DNA of 64,000 nucleotides, from positions 31,596,894 to 31,660,893 of the forward strand of contig CM020618.1 in NCBI GenBank assembly GCA_009829735.1. The letters are read 5' to 3'. A program made the translations under genes and the position numbers. The DNA is from Pyropia yezoensis (lineage: Eukaryota; Rhodophyta; Bangiophyceae; Bangiales; Bangiaceae). A model generated the notes under the pieces. The model was given only the letters and a program-made list of their open reading frames with translations. It was not told where the DNA came from and ran no database searches. Shown here in pieces: positions 19,214-31,494 of this stretch. Every line of letters starts with the position of its first letter. Positions within the stretch are counted from its first letter, which is position 1.

Positions 19214-22200
19214 TTGTTCAAGGGGACCTTGCTCGTCCTGCGTAAGGAAAACCTCAAGATTAATGCTCGTATGCGTGTGGGGGATAGCCTCCCCCAAGCT
19301 GTTACGCCGGTGGTCGACACGGGAGCCGGACCAAGCGTCATCACTGAGAACCTGTTACCTCCGGGCTGGCGTCGACATGCCTGGAGAGCGCCTACCAAGA
19401 CCCGGATTGTAGACGCATCAGGTCAAACCCTACGACCGCTTGGCCGTCTTCCCGTCGCCATCTATGTCAACAATGAACCAATGCTTTTTCCCTTTCTAGT
19501 AGTCAAGACCTTATCAGTCCCCCTCATCCTAGGCTGGGACTTCCAGAAGCAGCATGTCAAGAGCATCCTACCCGGAGAAGGAAAGGTGCAGTTCAACCAT
19601 GGGTTTGTGTCACCAGTGCTGGAGCACCTGGACACCAAGGTTCGTGTGGCCAAGAACCAGAAGGAACGCATCCCACCCTCTACCTTGACCCTCATCAAAC
19701 CGGTGCTCCTACCTCCTCGCTCGGAGACCAAGGTTCAAGTCACGACCCGGACTGCAGGTCAATGCCTGATCTACGGACGCAAGGAATTTCTGGCGAAACA
19801 CCGATTATACCTAGCCCACGGACACCACAAGAAGGTGGAGAGGCACACCCCGTTCTCGGTGCTGATCGTCAACGTGAGCCGGAAGCCAATAACCCTCGCC
19901 AAGGGCACTCGAGTTGGTACAGCAGAGCCTTACCGGGGGTCCGCCCGCGCTATGAGCAAGGAAGACCTCTTCAACCTGCAACAAGAGCTGGCATCCAACT
20001 TGACGGCCTTAGACGTATCTCCGGAACAAGAGCAGGCTGGCCGTACTACTCCAAAGCCCGAACAAGCACCGCCCGGGATGCCGAAGGTCAAGCAAGAAAA
20101 TGTCCCTCCCGACTTGAAGGAGGCACTGGAGAAGCTTCTCCAGGAACATCGGCACCTGTGGTCCGGAGAGCTGGGCAAGATGGACGCCACCCTACACCGG
20201 ATTCAACTCAAGCCAGATGCCAAACCAGTGCACATGCACCCATACCGGGCTGGACCTCATCGCCGGGATGAGATTGAGAAGCAGGTTAACAAGATGCTCA
20301 AGATGGATGTTATCGAGCCGTCTGATGGCGAGTGGGCTTTCCCGGTGGTAGTCGTCCCGAAACCTGGCGGTCACTTCCGTTTCTGCGTTGACTACAGACG
20401 CCTGAACGAGATGACAGTCAAGGATGTATACCCGATACCCCGGATGGATGATTGCCTCGACTTTCTTGGTGATGCCACCCTCTTCTCGACGCTGGATTGT
20501 AATGCCGGTTACTGGCAGATCCCTCTGGCTGACGAGGACAAGGACAAGACTACCTTCACGTGCCACATGGGACTGTTCCGGTGCAAGCGTCTCCCTTTTG
20601 GTCTCACTAATGCTCCGGCAACCTTCCAGAGAGCCATCGACATCATCCTGTCGGGGCTAAGGTGGAGAACATGTTTGGTCTACCTGGACGACATCATTGT
20701 TTTCTCCAAGACCCCAGCGGAACACCTGGAGCACCTTCGGGAGGTCCTGGCCCTCCTGTCCAAGGCTGGAGTTACCCTCAAGGCCGAGAAGTGCCACCTG
20801 TTTGAGACTGAGGTGGAGTACCTGGGGCACGTGCTGAGTCCGGGGGAGCTCCGAGTCAATGAGAAGAACATCAAGGCCCTCCGGCATGCACGGCAACCTA
20901 AAACCCAGACGGAACTCAAGAGCTTCCTGGGTATGTGCAACGTCTACCGCCGGTTCGTACGAGACTACGCTCTGATTGCCCGGCCCTTGACCAAGCTTAC
21001 TAGCAAGAAGCTTCCAGCACAACTCCCGGTGTTCGACGAGAAGCAGACAGCAGCCTTCGAAGAGCTCAAGAAGCGCCTGACCACCACTCCAGTACTGGCG
21101 TTACCCAAGCGGGAGGGTCAGTTTGTTCTGGAGACTGACGCCTGTGGCGTCCAGGTGGGGTGCTCACTACTCCAGCAGCAACCTGATGGGCACTTTCTCC
21201 CGATAGGCTACTACAGTCGCGTCTTGACTCCAGCTGAGAAGAACTATTCCACGACCGAGCGCGAGTGCTTGGCAGTCGTCTGGGCTTGCTTCCTGTTACG
21301 TCCATATCTTGAAGGACAAGAGTTCCTCATCCGGACGGACCACGCCAGTCTAAGGTGGCTGCTATGCATGGACAGCAGTCAAGGAAGGGTCGCCCGGTGG
21401 CGCCTACGCCTTTCGGAGTTCAAGTACAAGGTGTGCACCAGAGCAGGGAGGGAGCACCACTGCGCCGACACCATGTCCCGGCTGGAGACTCCTGCAGCCG
21501 ATACCGGTCCTATCCCGGAGGAAATACCTTGCTTCATCCTCCCGAATGTCGGACGTGGCTGGCACGCTCCCCTGTACGAGACACCTGACGCTCATCAACC
21601 GGTAACCATTCACCGGATGCTGGAGGCACAATTGACGGACCCTCAATGCTTGGAGCTTCGCCACCAAATGGACCTGAACCGGAACAATCGCTTCTCCGAG
21701 TCTACAGACGGACTCCTGGTACGGGTGTCACCCTTCGATGGGGCAACTCAAGTCTACGTACCCCGGAGCCTACGGACTGACATCTTACGCCTGGAGCACT
21801 CGTCTCCCCAGGCCGGGCATCCTGGTATCAATCGGATGTATGCTTCCATGAGACGACATTATTACTGGGAAACCATGGCCAGTGACGTCCATAAGTGCCT
21901 GGAGGCTTGTGTTTCGTGTGCAAGGAACCGGTTGTCCCAGAGGAAGAAGACTTCTAAGCTACGCCTATTCCCTGCGGCGGAGCCCTTTGCAAGCTTAAGC
22001 ATGGACATCCTGGGGCCCCTACCTGAGACCTCCAGTGGCAACATATACCTGCTCATCATTTGTGACCGGTTCTCCAAGTTCACTCGAGCAATCCCGTTGA
22101 GAACCATCACGGCTCTGGATGTCACGTCGGCCTTCTGCGAGTACTGGATAGCTGCCTACGGCCCTCCAGACTCCGTCTTAACCGACAACGGTCCCCAGTT

Positions 22201-23173
22201 TGCATCCCTGTTCTTCCAAGGAGTCTGTGACCTGATGGGCATCAAGAACTTGTACACCACGACGTACCACCCTCAAACGAACGGCCAGGTGGAACGATTC
22301 AACCGGACCCTAGTGGACATGCTACGGCACTACGTGGAGGAGCACCAAGAAGACTGGGACGAGCTCCTGGCTGTCCTCACTCTAGCCTACAACTCCCGAG
22401 TTCACCGGACAACGGGAGTCGCTCCACTCGACTTTGTCACCCCGAGGCGGCTGACCAACTTCTCCCTGGAAAGAATACCGGATGGTCTCCAGCCTGCACT
22501 GAAGTCAGGTCCCAAGGCAAAGGATGAGTTCCTGGAACAACTAAAGCTCCTGCTCCCAAGAGTCAAGGAGTCAATTTCAAAGACCCAGGAGCGATACAAG
22601 CGGGACTATGACAAGGGTGTCCGGGAAAAGAACAAGGAACTGGGTGGTGGCGACTGGGTTTTTGTGGACAACCATAGCAAGACCCGGGGGAAGCTGGACT
22701 CTAAGACGGATGGACCTTATGAGATTCTCAATACGGACGGTTGGACCTTTCTTCTAGACGTGGATGGCTCTCCGTACCGGGTGAGCAGCGACCATGTCAC
22801 CCGAGCTCCACCGCCAAGCCAACGGGACTTGACCCGGCGTAAGCGGACTGCGATACCCTGGCTATCCCAAGAAGAAGGTCGGGAATTTGTCTACGTCAAG
22901 TTTGTCGACCATGCCTGGAGAGATGGACGCCTGTACCTGCGAGTACGCTGGTTCGGTTTCAACCCGGCAGATGATACCTGGGAACCCTCAAACCGGCTAC
23001 CCATCGCGGACGTCTGTGCCTACACGCGACGGAACGGGATTGAGGGCACTCCCGTGGCCAGAGCCGGCAAGATTCTGGAGTCGGACACGAAGGAGGACCA
23101 AGAGGACGGGGCCAACCAAGACCCTCGGGACGAGACGAGCTCACCCGCAACGGATGCGGAACAAGAGGATTGA
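19214..23173 (+). CDS. Element B pol polyprotein: PR-RT-RNase H-integrase-chromodomain
   Basis: This uninterrupted 1319-codon frame (open from 19037, in -1 relation to gag) has the same domain order as the pol of A: protease DTGA at 35-38, RT FCVDYRRLN at about 390 and YLDD at 490-493, RNase H Asp at about 642, integrase zinc finger from His862 to Cys899/Cys902, catalytic Asp931, Asp991 and Glu1027 (35 residues between the last two), the KTDGPYEIL module and a chromodomain from about 1224. The enzyme would copy particle RNA into DNA and integrate it; chromodomains of this class bind modified histones and bias insertion. All catalytic residues are present. The stop at 23171-23173 faces the antisense ORF stop 145 nt away. 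Confidence 0.96.
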   Translation: MFKGTLLVLRKENLKINARMRVGDSLPQAVTPVVDTGAGPSVITENLLPPGWRRHAWRAPTKTRIVDASGQTLRPLGRLPVAIYVNNEPMLFPFLVVKTLSVPLILGWDFQKQHVKSILPGEGKVQFNHGFVSPVLEHLDTKVRVAKNQKERIPPSTLTLIKPVLLPPRSETKVQVTTRTAGQCLIYGRKEFLAKHRLYLAHGHHKKVERHTPFSVLIVNVSRKPITLAKGTRVGTAEPYRGSARAMSKEDLFNLQQELASNLTALDVSPEQEQAGRTTPKPEQAPPGMPKVKQENVPPDLKEALEKLLQEHRHLWSGELGKMDATLHRIQLKPDAKPVHMHPYRAGPHRRDEIEKQVNKMLKMDVIEPSDGEWAFPVVVVPKPGGHFRFCVDYRRLNEMTVKDVYPIPRMDDCLDFLGDATLFSTLDCNAGYWQIPLADEDKDKTTFTCHMGLFRCKRLPFGLTNAPATFQRAIDIILSGLRWRTCLVYLDDIIVFSKTPAEHLEHLREVLALLSKAGVTLKAEKCHLFETEVEYLGHVLSPGELRVNEKNIKALRHARQPKTQTELKSFLGMCNVYRRFVRDYALIARPLTKLTSKKLPAQLPVFDEKQTAAFEELKKRLTTTPVLALPKREGQFVLETDACGVQVGCSLLQQQPDGHFLPIGYYSRVLTPAEKNYSTTERECLAVVWACFLLRPYLEGQEFLIRTDHASLRWLLCMDSSQGRVARWRLRLSEFKYKVCTRAGREHHCADTMSRLETPAADTGPIPEEIPCFILPNVGRGWHAPLYETPDAHQPVTIHRMLEAQLTDPQCLELRHQMDLNRNNRFSESTDGLLVRVSPFDGATQVYVPRSLRTDILRLEHSSPQAGHPGINRMYASMRRHYYWETMASDVHKCLEACVSCARNRLSQRKKTSKLRLFPAAEPFASLSMDILGPLPETSSGNIYLLIICDRFSKFTRAIPLRTITALDVTSAFCEYWIAAYGPPDSVLTDNGPQFASLFFQGVCDLMGIKNLYTTTYHPQTNGQVERFNRTLVDMLRHYVEEHQEDWDELLAVLTLAYNSRVHRTTGVAPLDFVTPRRLTNFSLERIPDGLQPALKSGPKAKDEFLEQLKLLLPRVKESISKTQERYKRDYDKGVREKNKELGGGDWVFVDNHSKTRGKLDSKTDGPYEILNTDGWTFLLDVDGSPYRVSSDHVTRAPPPSQRDLTRRKRTAIPWLSQEEGREFVYVKFVDHAWRDGRLYLRVRWFGFNPADDTWEPSNRLPIADVCAYTRRNGIEGTPVARAGKILESDTKEDQEDGANQDPRDETSSPATDAEQED

Positions 23174-23318
23174 GAAGAAGGGAACGGGTATATCAAGGAG
23201 AACACGCAATGCAAGCATGGAACAATCAAGGAAACCAAGCACCCGCTCGAGCAACCCTTCTCTCCGCCTCTTCCCTCCTCGCTTCTCCCAAGACCCTCAC
23301 CCTCCTTGCCTCCAACTA

Positions 23319-25436
23319 CTACTCTCGGCGCGGACGCTGAGCCGAGGGATTGTCCTCCGGCGCTGCCCCCGCGGTACGACGGGAACCGGAGGAAGACGGG
23401 ATGACGTAGTGCGGTGGACGCGGCGCATCCCGGTATGACGCCATCGGAGTAGTACCAGTAGTTGCCGGTGGCTCCCGCTCATCCAGATATGTCCGTCGGC
23501 GCCGCTGGAAGCCCGTGAAGGTCTCTGACCACTGCTGGGCCAAGCCATGCCGCGTCAAAGTCGTCAGAAGTTCGCCAACCACCGGGTTGTTCGACATCTG
23601 GCCGCTGTCCGCGCAAGCAAACACCCGGTCGACCACGTCGTTCAAGACACTGGCGTAAGTGCCCAGCACCAGGGAGGACCCGACGCCTTCAACCTGCACC
23701 GGAAGACGACCCAGCTGGTCTTCAATCATGCCGACGTCGTACTGGTCGCATGTTGGACCACCTTGGTTCAGGTACCAGTCAGGCACCCGGAAGCGGGTAA
23801 GGCGCAGAGTCGGCGCCGGAATCTCGAACCGGCCCGAGGATGACACTACCGGACGGTCCACAACGGCCCCCGAGACCGGAGTACCCAACTCCAGCGGAGG
23901 CACAGCGCCGCCGGCGTTGGAAGAAGGCGTCCGGGGTAGAGCGACCGGAGTAGTCGGCGACCGCACGGCCACTCCCAGACTCGCCGCAGACAAGCGCGGT
24001 GCCGGAGGAGCTTGAAGTACCGGCACAGCAGGAACAGGGCGCGGACGCGCCGGTGACGGTTCAGGCGAGGCAACCGGGGCGACAGGGGCAACAGGAGGAA
24101 GCGGAGCCGCCGCAGACGCCCGACCGACCGCCGCGGCCCATCCCGACTCCTGTACCGGCGGCCCAACTGGCAGAAGATCAAGGGCGGCCGGAGCAGGAAA
24201 GCTACCTAGCTGCGGCCACGCCGGAAGCGGCGTCGCCAGCTGCACCTTAGCCGGAGAAGACTGGTAGACCACCTGCGCCCAACCGTAGCCATCCCGACGC
24301 GGGCGGTTCTGGTCGGCAATCGCGTTCAAGAAGCTCCGGTCATGCACCGGTACCAGACGCCGGAAGTCGATCATCGCCTGGAAGAGCTCCTTGTACTCCT
24401 CGTCCTCGCTGCACAGGAAGTCGACGGTCAACTTGTCGACAATCCAGACCATCAGGAGGTCGGGGAGAAACCAAAGCCGGTTGGACACCAAGACCTCGTG
24501 AAGCCAGTGGTTGGCCGCCAAGACTGTCATCTCGGACGTGTACATCATGTACGGGATTGAATGGAAGAAGCCCTTGATCGACGCCTGAGTCAAGGCGTCC
24601 AAGAAGTACCAGGTGCAAGGGATGCTGGAAGGAGCAAACCCGACCGGGATCTCGACTTCCTGCTGCTGGCGTGATGACCTTGGGGTAGTATGCCGCCCGG
24701 TTGGCCTTGTCCAGCTTCCAGAACTCCTGATGATTGCAGCTCACGATGAAGTCACGCTGACGCCCGCGTCGCTCACCCTGCTCCCGTGCCGGCGACAACT
24801 TGGAGTATTTCCGGGTCAAGAAAGGCGGCTCCAGAGCGACCATGCTCGGACGGGGGTCGCAGTTCAAGCTTCCCGACCCCTTGAGCGCCTCGTCCCAGAC
24901 CTTGAGCGCCCGGTGGACGTACCCTTCCTCCTCCGGCCACCGGAGAACGGACGCGGACACGCGACGCTCGGTCAAGGGTAGATCCAGTACCAGTGCGAAG
25001 GGGAGATCCTCCAGACGAGCAACCCAAGAGGAACCCGAGAAGCTCTGAGAGCGGTCTTGTGCCAGGCGCATCTGGTCCGCCGTATGAAGACGTGCCTTGT
25101 CCATCTCGGTCAAGACCCCGCGCTGGAGTTCCTTGCGCCAGAGGTCCATGCAATCCTGCTGGCACTGGGCCGCGCCGGCGTTGCCAACCACCGTGGAGTA
25201 ACGCCGGGCCGCCAGAGGGTCCTGCCCAAGGAGCATTCCGGGAGACCCTCCGGGGGGGTCTCGACCGGGTGCATCGCGGAAGCCGGGGGAACTCGATCCG
25301 TCCCCGCCGTGGCGACCGGCGCCGGCACCGACATCCGAGGAACCGGAGGCAGGAGAGGGGCACGACTACCCGAGTTCTCCTCCGCAACACTCGCCGCCGG
25401 AACCACGGGCCCAGCTTGGATCTCGGAACTGGACAT
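23319..25436 (-). pseudogene. Antisense ORF of element B, copy before the gap, two compensating indels
   Basis: The same 705-codon frame as 29188-31305, from an ATG at 25436 to a stop at 23319. One extra G near 24669 and one missing base near 25236 shift the frame for about 565 nt and then restore it, so total length is unchanged. Because the near-identical copy after the gap lacks both changes, sequencing error is as likely as mutation. Unknown function; see the intact copies. Confidence 0.85.
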
Positions 25437-25623
25437 ACCGTCCAGACTCCGGGGAACGAGAGGGCCAAGGTGAAGGAGCGGGGGGGGGGGGGGGCAGAAT
25501 CGGGGCAGGTGATCGTGACCGGGGTGAAGACGCTCGACCTCGGCACCGGTGTGGACGTGCTCGAGGCTGTGCACGGTGGCACCTGGTTCGGCCCGAGGAC
25601 GTGCCGGACTAGGGAGGGAGCTA

Positions 25624-25736
25624 TGTAGCATCCCTGGCCCCGACTTGGCGCCGACCCGGGACTGCAACCAGAGGGCACCAGGTGCCAGAACACGCCCGCC
25701 GTGTGGCGATGGTTGGCGGCCGTGGCCCGTGCCCGG
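25624..25736 (+). repeat. LTR fragment cut by the assembly gap
   Basis: The first 113 bp of the LTR (TGTAGCATCC onward) match 31495-31607 and stop at the first N. It is preceded by the polypurine tract, so it is a 3' LTR position in element orientation. Confidence 0.95.
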
Positions 25737-26236
25737 NNNNNNNNNNNNNNNNNNNNNNNNNNNNNNNNNNNNNNNNNNNNNNNNNNNNNNNNNNNNNNNN
25801 NNNNNNNNNNNNNNNNNNNNNNNNNNNNNNNNNNNNNNNNNNNNNNNNNNNNNNNNNNNNNNNNNNNNNNNNNNNNNNNNNNNNNNNNNNNNNNNNNNNN
25901 NNNNNNNNNNNNNNNNNNNNNNNNNNNNNNNNNNNNNNNNNNNNNNNNNNNNNNNNNNNNNNNNNNNNNNNNNNNNNNNNNNNNNNNNNNNNNNNNNNNN
26001 NNNNNNNNNNNNNNNNNNNNNNNNNNNNNNNNNNNNNNNNNNNNNNNNNNNNNNNNNNNNNNNNNNNNNNNNNNNNNNNNNNNNNNNNNNNNNNNNNNNN
26101 NNNNNNNNNNNNNNNNNNNNNNNNNNNNNNNNNNNNNNNNNNNNNNNNNNNNNNNNNNNNNNNNNNNNNNNNNNNNNNNNNNNNNNNNNNNNNNNNNNNN
26201 NNNNNNNNNNNNNNNNNNNNNNNNNNNNNNNNNNNN
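25737..26236. other. Assembly gap, exactly 500 N
   Basis: The run of N has a round length, so its size is probably nominal. Reading frames that cross it are meaningless. Confidence 1.
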
Positions 26237-29042
26237 GGTCACTTCCGTTTCTGCGTTGACTACAGACGCCTGAACGAGATGACAGTCAAGGATGTATACC
26301 CGATACCCCGGATGGATGATTGCCTCGACTTTCTTGGTGATGCCACCCTCTTCTCGACGCTGGATTGTAATGCCGGTTACTGGCAGATCCCTCTGGCTGA
26401 CGAGGACAAGGACAAGACTACCTTCACGTGCCACATGGGACTGTTCCGGTGCAAGCGTCTCCCTTTTGGTCTCACTAATGCTCCGGCAACCTTCCAGAGA
26501 GCCATCGACATCATCCTGTCGGGGCTAAGGTGGAGAACATGTTTGGTCTACCTGGACGACATCATTGTTTTCTCCAAGACCCCAGCGGAACACCTGGAGC
26601 ACCTTCGGGAGGTCCTGGCCCTCCTGTCCAAGGCTGGAGTTACCCTCAAGGCCGAGAAGTGCCACCTGTTTGAGACTGAGGTGGAGTACCTGGGGCACGT
26701 GCTGAGTCCGGGGGAGCTCCGAGTCAATGAGAAGAACATCAAGGCCCTCCGGCATGCACGGCAACCTAAAACCCAGACGGAACTCAAGAGCTTCCTGGGT
26801 ATGTGCAACGTCTACCGCCGGTTCGTACGAGACTACGCTCTGATTGCCCGGCCCTTGACCAAGCTTACTAGCAAGAAGCTTCCAGCACAACTCCCGGTGT
26901 TCGACGAGAAGCAGACAGCAGCCTTCGAAGAGCTCAAGAAGCGCCTGACCACCACTCCAGTACTGGCGTTACCCAAGCGGGAGGGTCAGTTTGTTCTGGA
27001 GACTGACGCCTGTGGCGTCCAGGTGGGGTGCTCACTACTCCAGCAGCAACCTGATGGGCACTTTCTCCCGATAGGCTACTACAGTCGCGTCTTGACTCCA
27101 GCTGAGAAGAACTATTCCACGACCGAGCGCGAGTGCTTGGCAGTCGTCTGGGCTTGCTTCCTGTTACGTCCATATCTTGAAGGACAAGAGTTCCTCATCC
27201 GGACGGACCACGCCAGTCTAAGGTGGCTGCTATGCATGGACAGCAGTCAAGGAAGGGTCGCCCGGTGGCGCCTACGCCTTTCGGAGTTCAAGTACAAGGT
27301 GTGCACCAGAGCAGGGAGGGAGCACCACTGCGCCGACACCATGTCCCGGCTGGAGACTCCTGCAGCCGATACCGGTCCTATCCCGGAGGAAATACCTTGC
27401 TTCATCCTCCCGAATGTCGGACGTGGCTGGCACGCTCCCCTGTACGAGACACCTGACGCTCATCAACCGGTAACCATTCACCGGATGCTGGAGGCACAAT
27501 TGACGGACCCTCAATGCTTGGAGCTTCGCCACCAAATGGACCTGAACCGGAACAATCGCTTCTCCGAGTCTACAGACGGACTCCTGGTACGGGTGTCACC
27601 CTTCGATGGGGCAACTCAAGTCTACGTACCCCGGAGCCTACGGACTGACATCTTACGCCTGGAGCACTCGTCTCCCCAGGCCGGGCATCCTGGTATCAAT
27701 CGGATGTATGCTTCCATGAGACGACATTATTACTGGGAAACCATGGCCAGTGACGTCCATAAGTGCCTGGAGGCTTGTGTTTCGTGTGCAAGGAACCGGT
27801 TGTCCCAGAGGAAGAAGACTTCTAAGCTACGCCTATTCCCTGCGGCGGAGCCCTTTGCAAGCTTAAGCATGGACATCCTGGGGCCCCTACCTGAGACCTC
27901 CAGTGGCAACATATACCTGCTCATCATTTGTGACCGGTTCTCCAAGTTCACTCGAGCAATCCCGTTGAGAACCATCACGGCTCTGGATGTCACGTCGGCC
28001 TTCTGCGAGTACTGGATAGCTGCCTACGGCCCTCCAGACTCCGTCTTAACCGACAACGGTCCCCAGTTTGCATCCCTGTTCTTCCAAGGAGTCTGTGACC
28101 TGATGGGCATCAAGAACTTGTACACCACGACGTACCACCCTCAAACGAACGGCCAGGTGGAACGATTCAACCGGACCCTAGTGGACATGCTACGGCACTA
28201 CGTGGAGGAGCACCAAGAAGACTGGGACGAGCTCCTGGCTGTCCTCACTCTAGCCTACAACTCCCGAGTTCACCGGACAACGGGAGTCGCTCCACTCGAC
28301 TTTGTCACCCCGAGGCGGCTGACCAACTTCTCCCTGGAAAGAATACCGGATGGTCTCCAGCCTGCACTGAAGTCAGGTCCCAAGGCAAAGGATGAGTTCC
28401 TGGAACAACTAAAGCTCCTGCTCCCAAGAGTCAAGGAGTCAATTTCAAAGACCCAGGAGCGATACAAGCGGGGACTATGACAAGGGTGTCCGGGAAAAGA
28501 ACAAGGAACTGGGTGGTGGCGACTGGGTTTTTGTGGACAACCATAGCAAGACCCGGGGGAAGCTGGACTCTAAGACGGATGGACCTTATGAGATTCTCAA
28601 TACGGACGGTTGGACCTTTCTTCTAGACGTGGATGGCTCTCCGTACCGGGTGAGCAGCGACCATGTCACCCGAGCTCCACCGCCAAGCCAACGGGACTTG
28701 ACCCGGCGTAAGCGGACTGCGATACCCTGGCTATCCCAAGAAGAAGGTCGGGAATTTGTCTACGTCAAGTTTGTCGACCATGCCTGGAGAGATGGACGCC
28801 TGTACCTGCGAGTACGCTGGTTCGGTTTCAACCCGGCAGATGATACCTGGGAACCCTCAAACCGGCTACCCATCGCGGACGTCTGTGCCTACACGCGACG
28901 GAACGGGATTGAGGGCACTCCCGTGGCCAGAGCCGGCAAGATTCTGGAGTCGGACACGAAGGAGGACCAAGAGGACGGGGCCAACCAAGACCCTCGGGAC
29001 GAGACGAGCTCACCCGCAACGGATGCGGAACAAGAGGATTGA
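26237..29042 (+). pseudogene. Element B pol, partial copy after the gap, frameshifted
   Basis: The sequence begins inside RT at the position equivalent to 20369 and is otherwise nearly identical to 20369-23173, including the YLDD box, RNase H, integrase and chromodomain. An extra G in the run near 28471 shifts the frame and produces an early stop at 28478-28480; the original frame resumes and ends at 29042. Together with the gap, this most likely represents the same locus sequenced twice, with a homopolymer error, rather than a second element. Confidence 0.9.
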
Positions 29043-29187
29043 GAAGAAGGGAACGGGTATATCAAGGAGAACACGCAATGCAAGCATGGAACAATCAAGG
29101 AAACCAAGCACCCGCTCGAGCAACCCTTCTCTCCGCCTCTTCCCTCCTCGCTTCTCCCAAGACCCTCACCCTCCTTGCCTCCAACTA

Positions 29188-31305
29188 CTACTCTCGGCGC
29201 GGACGCTGAGCCGAGGGATTGTCCTCCGGCGCTGCCCCCGCGGTACGACGGGAACCGGAGGAAGACGGGATGACGTAGTGCGGTGGACGCGGCGCATCCC
29301 GGTATGACGCCATCGGAGTAGTACCAGTAGTTGCCGGTGGCTCCCGCTCATCCAGATATGTCCGTCGGCGCCGCTGGAAGCCCGTGAAGGTCTCTGACCA
29401 CTGCTGGGCCAAGCCATGCCGCGTCAAAGTCGTCAGAAGTTCGCCAACCACCGGGTTGTTCGACATCTGGCCGCTGTCCGCGCAAGCAAACACCCGGTCG
29501 ACCACGTCGTTCAAGACACTGGCGTAAGTGCCCAGCACCAGGGAGGACCCGACGCCTTCAACCTGCACCGGAAGACGACCCAGCTGGTCTTCAATCATGC
29601 CGACGTCGTACTGGTCGCATGTTGGACCACCTTGGTTCAGGTACCAGTCAGGCACCCGGAAGCGGGTAAGGCGCAGAGTCGGCGCCGGAATCTCGAACCG
29701 GCCCGAGGATGACACTACCGGACGGTCCACAACGGCCCCCGAGACCGGAGTACCCAACTCCAGCGGAGGCACAGCGCCGCCGGCGTTGGAAGAAGGCGTC
29801 CGGGGTAGAGCGACCGGAGTAGTCGGCGACCGCACGGCCACTCCCAGACTCGCCGCAGACAAGCGCGGTGCCGGAGGAGCTTGAAGTACCGGCACAGCAG
29901 GAACAGGGCGCGGACGCGCCGGTGACGGTTCAGGCGAGGCAACCGGGGCGACAGGGGCAACAGGAGGAAGCGGAGCCGCCGCAGACGCCCGACCGACCGC
30001 CGCGGCCCATCCCGACTCCTGTACCGGCGGCCCAACTGGCAGAAGATCAAGGGCGGCCGGAGCAGGAAAGCTACCTAGCTGCGGCCACGCCGGAAGCGGC
30101 GTCGCCAGCTGCACCTTAGCCGGAGAAGACTGGTAGACCACCTGCGCCCAACCGTAGCCATCCCGACGCGGGCGGTTCTGGTCGGCAATCGCGTTCAAGA
30201 AGCTCCGGTCATGCACCGGTACCAGACGCCGGAAGTCGATCATCGCCTGGAAGAGCTCCTTGTACTCCTCGTCCTCGCTGCACAGGAAGTCGACGGTCAA
30301 CTTGTCGACAATCCAGACCATCAGGAGGTCGGGGAGAAACCAAAGCCGGTTGGACACCAAGACCTCGTGAAGCCAGTGGTTGGCCGCCAAGACTGTCATC
30401 TCGGACGTGTACATCATGTACGGGATTGAATGGAAGAAGCCCTTGATCGACGCCTGAGTCAAGGCGTCCAAGAAGTACCAGGTGCAAGGGATGCTGGAAG
30501 GAGCAAACCCGACCGGGATCTCGACTTCCTGCTGCTGCGTGATGACCTTGGGGTAGTATGCCGCCCGGTTGGCCTTGTCCAGCTTCCAGAACTCCTGATG
30601 ATTGCAGCTCACGATGAAGTCACGCTGACGCCCGCGTCGCTCACCCTGCTCCCGTGCCGGCGACAACTTGGAGTATTTCCGGGTCAAGAAAGGCGGCTCC
30701 AGAGCGACCATGCTCGGACGGGGGTCGCAGTTCAAGCTTCCCGACCCCTTGAGCGCCTCGTCCCAGACCTTGAGCGCCCGGTGGACGTACCCTTCCTCCT
30801 CCGGCCACCGGAGAACGGACGCGGACACGCGACGCTCGGTCAAGGGTAGATCCAGTACCAGTGCGAAGGGGAGATCCTCCAGACGAGCAACCCAAGAGGA
30901 ACCCGAGAAGCTCTGAGAGCGGTCTTGTGCCAGGCGCATCTGGTCCGCCGTATGAAGACGTGCCTTGTCCATCTCGGTCAAGACCCCGCGCTGGAGTTCC
31001 TTGCGCCAGAGGTCCATGCAATCCTGCTGGCACTGGGCCGCGCCGGCGTTGCCAACCACCGTGGAGTAACGCCGGGCCGCCAGAGGGTCCTGCCCAAGGA
31101 GCATCTCCGGGAGACCCTCCGGGGGGGTCTCGACCGGGTGCATCGCGGAAGCCGGGGGAACTCGATCCGTCCCCGCCGTGGCGACCGGCGCCGGCACCGA
31201 CATCCGAGGAACCGGAGGCAGGAGAGGGGCACGACTACCCGAGTTCTCCTCCGCAACACTCGCCGCCGGAACCACGGGCCCAGCTTGGATCTCGGAACTG
31301 GACAT
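29188..31305 (-). CDS. Antisense ORF of element B, intact copy, 705 aa
   Basis: An ATG at 31305 opens an uninterrupted 705-codon frame on the strand opposite gag-pol, between pol and the 3' LTR, with a stop 145 nt from the pol stop. Two ordered blocks (about residues 80-395 and 555-660) are joined by a Pro/Ala-rich linker, as in element A. Comparison with A shows a small number of mostly conservative changes (for example FLVSCN versus FIVSCN) and no frame damage. There is no Env-like signal or anchor, no zinc knuckle and no nuclease motif that I can see. Function is unknown; it could be an RNA-binding, packaging, silencing-suppressor or regulatory protein, none of which the sequence decides. 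Confidence 0.8.
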   Translation of the reverse strand: MSSSEIQAGPVVPAASVAEENSGSRAPLLPPVPRMSVPAPVATAGTDRVPPASAMHPVETPPEGLPEMLLGQDPLAARRYSTVVGNAGAAQCQQDCMDLWRKELQRGVLTEMDKARLHTADQMRLAQDRSQSFSGSSWVARLEDLPFALVLDLPLTERRVSASVLRWPEEEGYVHRALKVWDEALKGSGSLNCDPRPSMVALEPPFLTRKYSKLSPAREQGERRGRQRDFIVSCNHQEFWKLDKANRAAYYPKVITQQQEVEIPVGFAPSSIPCTWYFLDALTQASIKGFFHSIPYMMYTSEMTVLAANHWLHEVLVSNRLWFLPDLLMVWIVDKLTVDFLCSEDEEYKELFQAMIDFRRLVPVHDRSFLNAIADQNRPRRDGYGWAQVVYQSSPAKVQLATPLPAWPQLGSFPAPAALDLLPVGPPVQESGWAAAVGRASAAAPLPPVAPVAPVASPEPSPARPRPVPAVPVLQAPPAPRLSAASLGVAVRSPTTPVALPRTPSSNAGGAVPPLELGTPVSGAVVDRPVVSSSGRFEIPAPTLRLTRFRVPDWYLNQGGPTCDQYDVGMIEDQLGRLPVQVEGVGSSLVLGTYASVLNDVVDRVFACADSGQMSNNPVVGELLTTLTRHGLAQQWSETFTGFQRRRRTYLDEREPPATTGTTPMASYRDAPRPPHYVIPSSSGSRRTAGAAPEDNPSAQRPRRE

Positions 31306-31481
31306 CCCGTCCAGACTTCGGGGAACGAGAGGGCCAAGGTGAAGGAGCGGGGGGGGGGGGGGGGGCAGAATCGGGGCAGGTGATCGTGACCGGGGTGAAG
31401 ACGCTCGACCTCGGCAGCGGTGTGGACGTGCTCGAGGCTGTGCACGGTGGCACCTGGTTCGGCCCGAGGACGTGCCGGACT

Positions 31482-31491
31482 AGGGAGGGAG
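31482..31491 (+). other. Candidate polypurine tract of element B
   Basis: AGGGAGGGAG lies 3 nt before the 3' LTR, matching the tract of element A on the other strand. Confidence 0.6.
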
Positions 31492-31494
31492 CTA